From: Desulfoferula sp040751985 | GTDB lineage: Bacteria > Desulfobacterota > Desulfarculia > Desulfarculales > Desulfarculaceae | Length of the DNA stretch: 64,000 bases | Direction of reading: 5' to 3' | Assembly: GCA_040751985.1 (NCBI GenBank) | Contig: JBFMFU010000082.1 | Location: 13,490-77,489, forward strand | Shown: positions 58,924 through 64,000 of the stretch, piece after piece | How the letters are laid out: every line of letters begins with the position of its first letter | How positions within the stretch are numbered: the stretch's first letter is position 1 | The notes under the pieces: generated by a model | What the model saw: the letters and a program-made list of their open reading frames with translations, nothing else | What the model was told of the DNA's origin: nothing | The model's database searches: none | Made by a program: the position numbers and the translations under genes

Positions 58924-59646
58924 ATGACACCCACCCACGAGCACACGCCCCCCTCGGGCCAAACCGCTGCTCCCTCCTGCGCCTCCTGCCGCGTGGCCCC
59001 GCCCAAGCGGGCCTGCACTCACCAGGGCGGCGTGGGGGGCAAGGGCTGCCCCACCGAGCACCAGGCCGAGCTGCTGGCCGCGGCCAACGCCGAATACGCC
59101 GACCCCGCGGTGGCCGAGTTCGCCCGTCAGGCCTCGCTGCAGGAGGCGGCCTGCTACCAGAACCGCCACCAGCGGCCCTACGTGCTTCAGCCCAGCAAGA
59201 CCCGCATCCAGGAGACCATCGAATTCGCCCGGCGCATGGGCTATCAGCGCCTGGGCCTGGCCTTTTGCGCGGGTCTGGTGCGCGAGGCCGCGGCCGTGGA
59301 GGACATCTTCGAAAAGCACGGCCTTAAGGTGCTGTCGGTGATGTGCAAGGCCGGGGGTACGCCCAAGGAGGACCTGGGCCTGGCCGACGAGGACAAGGTG
59401 TACCAGGGCGGCTTCGAGGCCGTGTGCAACCCGGTGTTTCAGGCCAAGCTGCTGGACGCCCAGGGCAGCCAGCTCAACGTGCTGCTGGGCCTGTGCGTGG
59501 GCCACGACTCGCTGTTCTGCAAGTACAGCCAGGCCCCGGTCACGGTGCTGGCGGTCAAGGACCGGGTGACCGGCCACAACCCGCTGGCGGCGGTGTACAC
59601 CTCGGAGTCCTATTATCAGAAGCTCAAGAAGCTGCCTTTGGCCTGA
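58924..59646 (+). CDS. DUF1847 family (cysteine-rich, metal-binding) protein
   Basis: A 240-residue protein; GAGG eight bases before ATG. The N-terminus has C19-x-x-C22, C31 and C42 (CASCRVAPPKRAC...GKGC), then RIQETIEFARRMGYQRLGLAFCAGLVREA, SVMCKAGGTP, CNPVFQAKLLD and LGLCVGHDSLFCKYSQAPVTVLAVKDRV of DUF1847. Function unknown; the cysteines suggest zinc or an Fe-S site. It follows the Cys-peptide locus after a terminator and may or may not belong to it. Confidence 0.8.
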   Translation: MTPTHEHTPPSGQTAAPSCASCRVAPPKRACTHQGGVGGKGCPTEHQAELLAAANAEYADPAVAEFARQASLQEAACYQNRHQRPYVLQPSKTRIQETIEFARRMGYQRLGLAFCAGLVREAAAVEDIFEKHGLKVLSVMCKAGGTPKEDLGLADEDKVYQGGFEAVCNPVFQAKLLDAQGSQLNVLLGLCVGHDSLFCKYSQAPVTVLAVKDRVTGHNPLAAVYTSESYYQKLKKLPLA

Positions 59647-59661
59647 GCGGCCGGGTGGGAA

Positions 59662-60444
59662 TTAGCGCCGCGGGGGGGCGGTCTTGGAGGCGGCCATGCG
59701 CTCCCGCAGCCGAGTAATGGTGATGTCCACGCTGTTGTCCAGCGGGTGCAGCAGGTGGTAGCTCCTGAGATCGGCCAGGGCCTGGTCCCATTCGCCCAGG
59801 GCCTCAAAGGCCTGGGAGCGCAGGTAGAAGGCATCGTCCATCTTGGGCTGCTGGCGGATGACCTCGCTCAGGTCCTTGATGGCCAGGTGATTGTCTCCCT
59901 TGATCAGCCAAACCGAGCCGCGCATGTAGTGGGCCGGGGCGTAGCCGGGCTTCAGCTCCAGGGCCCGGTTGTAGGCGATGATGGCCTCGGTGAAGGCGCC
60001 CATGGCGCGCAGGGCGTTGCCCAACTGAAAGTAGGTGTCGTACTTGTCGGGCATGCTCTCCAGGGCCTTGGTGAGGTCCTCCACGGCCGGGCGCAGCTGG
60101 TTGATCTTCATGCGGGCCATGCCCCGGTTCAGGTAGGCCTGGGCCAGCTGCTCCATGTTCAGGCCGCCGGATTCGATGGCCCAGGTGAGCAGCTTGACCG
60201 CGTAGCGGTGGTTGCCCACGATGGAGGCGCCGATGCCGGCGCTTAGATACTCTTCGGGCGAGGCCTTGAAATAGGGCCCCTTCATGGCCTGCAGGGACAT
60301 GCGTATGCCGGGGTCCAGGTCCTTTTCGGCCGGTCCGCTGCCGGGTTTGTCCGCGGCCCAGGCCGGAGGCGCCAGCAGGCACAGGGCCAGCAGGATCGTC
60401 AACAGGCTCCAAGGGGCGGCCGAGCGCGGCAGGCACAGGGGCAT
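59662..60444 (-). CDS. Exported TPR-repeat protein
   Basis: A 260-residue protein. I take ATG 60444 because a promoter lies only ~40 bases upstream and a GTG at 60468 would be almost leaderless. A signal peptide (about 1-30, cleavage near PAWAADK) precedes at least four to five tetratricopeptide repeats (LAQAYLNRGMARMKINQLRP, KYDTYFQLGNALRAMGAF, APAHYMRGSVWLIKGDN, DDAFYLRSQAFEALGEW). Protein-protein scaffold in the periplasm; partner unknown. Confidence 0.8.
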   Translation of the reverse strand: MPLCLPRSAAPWSLLTILLALCLLAPPAWAADKPGSGPAEKDLDPGIRMSLQAMKGPYFKASPEEYLSAGIGASIVGNHRYAVKLLTWAIESGGLNMEQLAQAYLNRGMARMKINQLRPAVEDLTKALESMPDKYDTYFQLGNALRAMGAFTEAIIAYNRALELKPGYAPAHYMRGSVWLIKGDNHLAIKDLSEVIRQQPKMDDAFYLRSQAFEALGEWDQALADLRSYHLLHPLDNSVDITITRLRERMAASKTAPPRR

Positions 60445-60481
60445 GGTCGGATTCGGCAAGGGCACCACCCAGGATTTGGGG

Positions 60482-60511
60482 AAAATAGGGTACTGGCTAA
60501 TTATTACACAA
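60482..60511 (-). promoter_or_regulatory. Promoter of the TPR gene
   Basis: Minus-strand TTGTGT (60511-60506), 18 bases, TATTTT (60487-60482). Confidence 0.55.
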
Positions 60512-60545
60512 AAGGCGCCCCGCCGCGAGGCGGGACGCCTTTTTG
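60509..60545 (-). terminator. Terminator after the first PEP-CTERM gene
   Basis: Stem AGGCG-CCCGCC / GGCGGG-CGCCT with a short loop, flanked by A-run and T-run, so it can work in both directions. On the minus strand TTTTGTG follows. Confidence 0.8.
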
Positions 60546-60558
60546 ATTCGGGTTGTTC

Positions 60559-61266
60559 TCAGTTGCGGCGGCGTCTGCGCCACAGGGCCGCCCCACCCAG
60601 GCCGCTGGCCACCAGCAGCAGGGTGGCAGGCTCGGGCACACCGCCGGCGGTCTTAAAGGTGACCCGTACGAAGCCCTCGGCGCTGGGCGGCGTGGTGCCC
60701 TGGGAGATGCCGCTGGCGCCGGTCACGTCCAGATAGGTGGTAATGAAGGCGGTGATGTCGAAGGTGCCCGCCCCCACGTAGTCGGCGAAGGAGGTGCTGA
60801 GCACGTTATCGCCGGCGGCGGTGGTTACGGTACCGCCCAGGACCTGGCCGTAATCCGGTCCACCCGCGTTCACGCCGATGCCGTCACCGTCGTCGGGCTG
60901 CAACACGAAACCCTGGCTGGTCACGGCGGTCAGCGGAGACAGGGGGTTGATCAGGCTGAAGGGCAGGGTCACGTCGCCGGAGAACAAATAGGCGCTGGTA
61001 CCGAACTCCACGGACACGTTGGCCACCGAGGCGCTCTCATTATCCACCTGGCCCAGGCCGCCGGTGCTGGTCAGGCTCAACTCCACGATGATGGCCGTAA
61101 GATCCGACACACTGCCGGCGTACTTATTGAAGGTCACCACCGGGAAGTAGTTGGGCACTGCCGGACCGAAGGTCTGGGTCTGGATGATGTCCGCCCGGGC
61201 CACTCCCGCGGCAAACAGCAACGCCACCGCCGCGGCTATGGCTAGAAACTTTCTCAGGTCGGCCAT
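60559..61266 (-). CDS. PEP-CTERM sorting-domain protein, choice-of-anchor E type
   Basis: A 235-residue exported protein; ATG 61266 (GGTGG six bases before) is preferred to ATG 61272. Signal peptide about 1-25 (cleaved near VARA), a beta-rich domain with VVTFNKYAGSVSDLTAIIVELSLTS type sequence and a C-terminal VPEPATLLLVASGLGGAALWRRRRR, the PEP motif, membrane helix and Arg cluster recognised by exosortase. It should be exported and linked to the surface or matrix. A paralogue lies directly upstream. Confidence 0.9.
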   Translation of the reverse strand: MADLRKFLAIAAAVALLFAAGVARADIIQTQTFGPAVPNYFPVVTFNKYAGSVSDLTAIIVELSLTSTGGLGQVDNESASVANVSVEFGTSAYLFSGDVTLPFSLINPLSPLTAVTSQGFVLQPDDGDGIGVNAGGPDYGQVLGGTVTTAAGDNVLSTSFADYVGAGTFDITAFITTYLDVTGASGISQGTTPPSAEGFVRVTFKTAGGVPEPATLLLVASGLGGAALWRRRRRN

Positions 61267-61401
61267 ACTCATCCACCAGTTAAGGCCTGTCGGCCGAGTT
61301 AGTCCTCATTCCTAACTGAAAAGTAAGGATTGTCCGGCCAAAGACAAGCCCCAGGCGCGTTTTATCGGGAGGCTGTAGCGCGGAGAAGGCGAAAAAACAA
61401 A

Positions 61402-61427
61402 TAAAAAGGGCCCCTTGACGGGGCCCT
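61402..61427 (-). terminator. Terminator after the second PEP-CTERM gene
   Basis: Minus strand AGGGCCCC / GGGGCCCT (8 bp perfect, GTCAA loop) followed by TTTTTAT. Confidence 0.9.
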
Positions 61428-61447
61428 CTAGGTCAGGGAATTAAGGC

Positions 61448-62155
61448 TTAGGCCGCGTTGCGGCGGCGGCGACGCCAGGCGGCCAGGCCGCCCAGGGCGC
61501 TGGCCATCAGCAGCATGGTGCCGGGCTCGGGCACGCCGCCGGCGGTCCGGTAGGTAACCTTCACGAAGCCCTCGGCGTTCTGCGGAGTGGTACCTTGGGA
61601 GATGCCGCTGGCGCCGGTCACGCTCAGGTAGGTGGAGATGATACCCGAGATGTCAAAGGTGCCAGCGCCCACGTACATGCCAAAGGTGGTGGACAGGACA
61701 TTGCCTATGGAGCTGACGGTGTCGGTGGCGCCCACCAACTGGTTGTAGTCCGCGCCACCCACATCCACGCCGATGCCGTCGCCGTCATTGGGACCCAGCA
61801 CGAAATCAGCCGCGGTGATGGTCTTGAGCGGCGACAGAGGATTGGCCAGGTTGGAGGGCAGGAGCACGTCAGTGGAGAACAGATAGCCGCTGGTGCCGAA
61901 CTCGACGTGCACGGTGGCCGTGGAGAGACTCTCGTTGTCCACCTGACCCAAACCGCCGGTGCTGGTCAGGCTCAGCTCGATGATGATGGCGGTCAGGTCC
62001 GATACGCTGCCGTTGTACTTGTTGAAGGTCAGCGTCGCGGAGTAGTCCGGTATGGAAGGCCCAAAGTACTGCGTTTGGATGATGTCGGCCTGAGCCGGAC
62101 TCACCAAAAACAGCACAGCGGCCAACAGGGCCATGCTGACAATCGTCTTCCTCAT
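61448..62155 (-). CDS. PEP-CTERM sorting-domain protein, paralogue
   Basis: A 235-residue protein, exactly the length of its neighbour and clearly similar throughout. The start is ATG 62155 (MRKTIVSMALLA) because the longer frame overlaps the promoter -10 at 62225. Signal peptide about 1-23 (AQA/D), the same TLTFNKYNGSVSDLTAIIIEL domain, and a C-terminal VPEPGTMLLMASALGGLAAWRRRRRN. Exosortase substrate; no exosortase gene in the window. Confidence 0.9.
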   Translation of the reverse strand: MRKTIVSMALLAAVLFLVSPAQADIIQTQYFGPSIPDYSATLTFNKYNGSVSDLTAIIIELSLTSTGGLGQVDNESLSTATVHVEFGTSGYLFSTDVLLPSNLANPLSPLKTITAADFVLGPNDGDGIGVDVGGADYNQLVGATDTVSSIGNVLSTTFGMYVGAGTFDISGIISTYLSVTGASGISQGTTPQNAEGFVKVTYRTAGGVPEPGTMLLMASALGGLAAWRRRRRNAA

Positions 62156-62224
62156 GACTATGCCTCTTTCCCTGATGCGGGGAAGCGGACCTCTTCTCCC
62201 GCCGGTTTTATTTCTATACATCAA

Positions 62225-62252
62225 ATTATAGCTCCCGCGCTGAGGGGAGCAA
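62225..62252 (-). promoter_or_regulatory. Promoter of the second PEP-CTERM gene
   Basis: Minus strand TTGCTC (62252-62247), 16 bases, perfect TATAAT (62230-62225), with an A-tract upstream. Confidence 0.55.
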
Positions 62253-62268
62253 TATTTTTTTGAGTCCC

Positions 62269-62356
62269 GAAGCCAGGTTTCCGCTCGTCCCCTGCTCGGC
62301 GGTCAGGACCACACCCCTGGTTAAAACAGCAACTTATTAGAGCAGGGCGGAGCTTC
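62269..62356. ncRNA. Unassigned structured element between tRNA-Leu and PEP-CTERM gene
   Basis: Nested inverted repeats: GAAGC (62269-62273) / GCTTC (62352-62356), CCG / CGG, and a perfect 8-bp CCCTGCTC (62290-62297) / GAGCAGGG (62340-62347) around a 42-base loop. CCAGG in the 5' bulge (62273-62277) could also pair with CCTGG in the loop, as in a pseudoknot. No riboswitch family I recognise. Confidence 0.3.
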
Positions 62357-62373
62357 AACCCCGTTAGCATTTA

Positions 62374-62402
62374 ATTCTGAGGGGGCAAAAACGCCCTGTC
62401 AA
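62374..62402 (-). promoter_or_regulatory. Possible promoter driving the structured element
   Basis: Minus-strand TTGACA (62402-62397), 17 bases, CAGAAT (62379-62374). The transcript would start near 62366 and include the whole element. Confidence 0.4.
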
Positions 62403-62509
62403 CAAGAAATAATTAAAATTTTTTTCGCTGTCCGGACAGATCAAGTAGGTGATTTAGGCGAAGATTTGCTTTGGTGCCAGGTACTTGGGCATTAGCAGTA
62501 AAAGCAAAG

Positions 62510-62542
62510 GCGCGATCTCCCGGGATCACGCCCTATATTTTA
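62510..62542 (-). terminator. Terminator after tRNA-Leu
   Basis: Minus strand GGCGTGATC / GATCGCGCC (one G-T wobble, 9 bp) and a CCGGGA loop, then TTTGCTTTT. Confidence 0.7.
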
Positions 62543-62546
62543 TATT

Positions 62547-62633
62547 TGGTGCCGAAGGGGAGACTCGAACTCCCACGCCCGTACGGGCACTAGACCCTGA
62601 ACCTAGCGCGTCTACCAATTCCGCCACTTCGGC
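62547..62633 (-). tRNA. tRNA-Leu (anticodon CAG)
   Basis: 87 nt including an encoded CCA. Acceptor GCCGAAG / CTTCGGC, D-arm with GGTAG, anticodon loop TTCAGGG giving CAG, a variable arm of leucine type and the T-arm GGTTCGAGTC-like GAGTTCGAGTCTC. It reads CUG, the dominant leucine codon in this genome. Confidence 0.95.
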
Positions 62634-62650
62634 AACGCATTGCCCGCCAA

Positions 62651-62678
62651 TATGTACGACGCCACGCGGGCTTGTCAA
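62651..62678 (-). promoter_or_regulatory. Promoter of tRNA-Leu
   Basis: Minus-strand TTGACA (62678-62673), 16 bases, TACATA (62656-62651). Its -35 overlaps the -35 of the divergent ribF promoter. Confidence 0.75.
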
Positions 62679-62700
62679 AGAACAGGGCGAAGTCTATAAT
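62672..62700 (+). promoter_or_regulatory. Promoter of ribF
   Basis: TTGTCA (62672-62677), 17 bases, perfect TATAAT (62695-62700). It leaves an ~80-base leader before the ATG at 62785. Confidence 0.7.
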
Positions 62701-62784
62701 CACAACCCATGCTTGTCAAGGGGGTTGAGCGGTTGGTGTTTATGCCTGTGACGACACAGGCTTAAGGCAAGGAGCACCGCGCCG

Positions 62785-63735
62785 ATGATCATTGTCCGGG
62801 GCCTGGAAGAGCTCAGGGTGCGGCACCCCAAGCCGGTGGTGACCATCGGCAACTTCGACGGGGTGCACCTGGGGCACCAAGCCCTGTTCGCCAAGACCAT
62901 CGAGCGCGCCCAGACCATCGGCGGCACCGCCGTGGCCCTGACCTTCGAGCCCCACCCCATGCGGGTGCTGCGGCCGGCGGTGAACCTGCCTCTGATCACC
63001 CCCCTGGAGCAGAAGCTCAAGCTCATCGCCGAGCACGGCCTAGACGTGGCCCTGTGCCTGCGCTTCGACCAGAACTTCGCCCGGCTGTCGGCCGATGATT
63101 TCGTGGACAAGCTGCTGGCCGCCCGGCTGCACGTGGCCGAGGTGGTGGTGGGCTATGACTTCGTTTTCGGCCACAAGGGCCTGGGCGACCTGGAGCTGCT
63201 CCGGGGGAAGGGCGAGAGCCTGGGCTTCGCGGTGCACGAGGTGGGGCCGGTGATGGTGGACGGCCGTCCGGTCAGCTCCACCCGGGTGCGCCAGGAGGTG
63301 GGCAGCGGCAACATGGAGGCGGCGCGGCGTCTCTTGGGCCGGCACTACCGGGTCTGCGGCCGGGTGGTGGCCGGGCACGGCCGCGGCGGACGCCTGCTGG
63401 GCTTCCCCACCGCCAACCTGCGCGTTACCGACGAGTTGGTGCCTGGGGCCGGGGTGTACGCGGTGCTGGTGGGGTTGAACCACGGCCGGCTGATCAAGGG
63501 CGTGACCAACATCGGCTCCAACCCCACCTTTGCCGACGGCGGCCTGAACGTGGAGACCCATCTGCTGGACTTCAAGGGCGACCTCTACGGCCGGGAGATC
63601 ACCCTGCACTTCGTGGAGCGGCTGCGCGAGGAAAAGCGCTTCGAGGGGCCCGAGGCCCTGGCCGCCCAGATCGGCCGGGACGTGGACCGGGCGCACCAGG
63701 TGCTGGGGGAGTGGATGAGGAAATATAGGAGTTAA
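62785..63735 (+). CDS. ribF: Bifunctional riboflavin kinase / FAD synthetase
   Basis: Makes FMN and FAD. The 316-residue protein has the N-terminal nucleotidyltransferase (TIGNFDGVHLGHQALF, VVGYDFVFGHKGLGD, SSTRVRQEV) and the C-terminal riboflavin kinase (GRGGRLLGFPTANLRV, GVYAVLVGL, TNIGSNPTF, NVETHLLDFKGDLYG). Full length. The convergent AT-rich gene end starts four bases after the stop. Confidence 0.95.
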   Translation: MIIVRGLEELRVRHPKPVVTIGNFDGVHLGHQALFAKTIERAQTIGGTAVALTFEPHPMRVLRPAVNLPLITPLEQKLKLIAEHGLDVALCLRFDQNFARLSADDFVDKLLAARLHVAEVVVGYDFVFGHKGLGDLELLRGKGESLGFAVHEVGPVMVDGRPVSSTRVRQEVGSGNMEAARRLLGRHYRVCGRVVAGHGRGGRLLGFPTANLRVTDELVPGAGVYAVLVGLNHGRLIKGVTNIGSNPTFADGGLNVETHLLDFKGDLYGREITLHFVERLREEKRFEGPEALAAQIGRDVDRAHQVLGEWMRKYRS

Positions 63736-63738
63736 TTG

Positions 63739-63891
63739 TTAAGATTTTTTTCGATCTTTATTTTCGGTTAGCTGGTTTTTTAAGGATTCAATGTGGCCTA
63801 TCACATTAAGAGGGATTAAAGGATGCCAGTATTCCCAAAAGATTTTTTCTTCAAAAAAGTCAATTAAATGCTTTTTTGTGCCTCTTCGTCG
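63739..63891 (-). pseudogene. AT-rich 3' remnant of an interrupted gene
   Basis: A 50-codon open stretch ends in TAA at 63739 and reads KKHLIDFFEEKIFWEYWHPL and further to NQLTENKDRKKS, with AT-rich codons unlike the rest of the window. Its frame closes at TAA 63894 without a start codon in it. It looks like the C-terminus of a foreign gene cut off at about 63880-63890. Family not recognised. Confidence 0.55.
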
Positions 63892-64000
63892 TTACGAGTG
63901 GAATTGGTGTAGTTGTGATGCCATGATTGGCCGATCCATTTGAGCCTGTTGCGGGAGTTGATCATCATGGATGCCGGCGATCTTTTGGCCCTGGGCCTCG
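63880..64000 (+). mobile_element. Probable left end of an insertion sequence with start of a transposase-like ORF
   Basis: From about 63880 composition switches from AT-rich to GC-balanced, exactly where the remnant gene loses its frame. An ORF with ATG 63967 (GGGAG ten bases upstream, MDAGDLLALGL) begins just before the window end. ISL3-type transposases often start with a similar L-x-LGL segment. Ends and family need the adjoining sequence. Confidence 0.3.

Noticed and set aside
61127..61320. Sigma54-type promoter before the first PEP-CTERM gene (TTGGCC...TTACTT)
   Set aside because: GG-GC spacing and the downstream GC element do not match the sigma54 consensus.
62155..62224. Longer N-terminus for the second PEP-CTERM protein
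   Set aside because: It would begin beside the promoter -10 and precede a perfect signal peptide start at 62155.

Overview
The window looks like part of the chromosome of a high-GC, Gram-negative anaerobe of the Desulfobacterota (the former Deltaproteobacteria; something near Desulfarculus is plausible). The evidence is a complete lipid A/LPS and outer-membrane assembly gene set with LpxI instead of LpxH, a PxxKW cysteine-rich protein, a DUF4416-yicC-remA-gmk block, a high-affinity amino-acid-type (HAAT/Liv) importer with an embedded acyl-CoA ligase, and PEP-CTERM surface proteins. Most genes are GC-rich, tightly packed and joined by ATGA, TGATG or GTGA stop/start overlaps. There is no rRNA and no CRISPR array. 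One tRNA (Leu, anticodon CAG) is present.

Layout. 1-3.3 kb: a truncated ArsR-type regulator divergent from a class I aminotransferase, then a heme-binding-type membrane sensor and a PxxKW protein on the minus strand. 3.3-17.2 kb: lysS-lolC-lolD-bamA-skp-lpxD-fabZ-lpxA-lpxI-(Gfo/Idh oxidoreductase)-lpxB-msbA, covering lipoprotein sorting, outer-membrane protein insertion and lipid A synthesis and export. 17.2-23.4 kb: a PAP2 phosphatase, two ArnT-like transferases, an ArnC-like polyprenyl-phosphate glycosyltransferase and an ArnD-like deacylase, a likely lipid A amino-sugar decoration set that lacks ArnA and ArnB. 23.4-39.5 kb: waaA-lpxK-lpxL, five GT9 (heptosyltransferase-type) genes, gmhB, hldA, two sugar epimerases, a Trm112-like protein, a WaaG-like GT4, an O-antigen ligase and ugd, which together build inner core and O-antigen. 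39.5-42.6 kb: DUF4416-yicC-remA-gmk-rlmB. 42.9-46.3 kb (minus): yggS-maf-tatD-M15-like peptidase-methyltetrahydrofolate-methyltransferase-like gene, facing away from dgt (46.4 kb).

47.9-56.6 kb: livG, a long-chain acyl-CoA synthetase, livH, livM, livK and livF, then a 124-nt palindrome and a PaaK-like ligase without a visible canonical P-loop. This is a plausible uptake-and-activation system for a carboxylic acid rather than a plain branched-chain amino acid importer.

56.7-58.8 kb holds the most unusual locus. An ArsR-family regulator, an acyl-CoA-dehydrogenase-like flavoprotein that appears to lack the catalytic glutamate, and a 39-residue peptide each carry a Cys-x-Cys-Gly-Cys cluster. The regulator and the flavoprotein have related GTTAAGCA-type inverted repeats over their promoters. 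I propose a thiol- or metal-linked, self-regulated module; its function is unknown.

58.9-64 kb: a DUF1847 protein, a TPR lipoprotein-like or periplasmic protein, two paralogous PEP-CTERM proteins each with its own terminator, a structured intergenic element, tRNA-Leu and ribF with overlapping divergent promoters, and at the right edge the AT-rich 3' end of an interrupted gene next to a probable insertion-sequence boundary.
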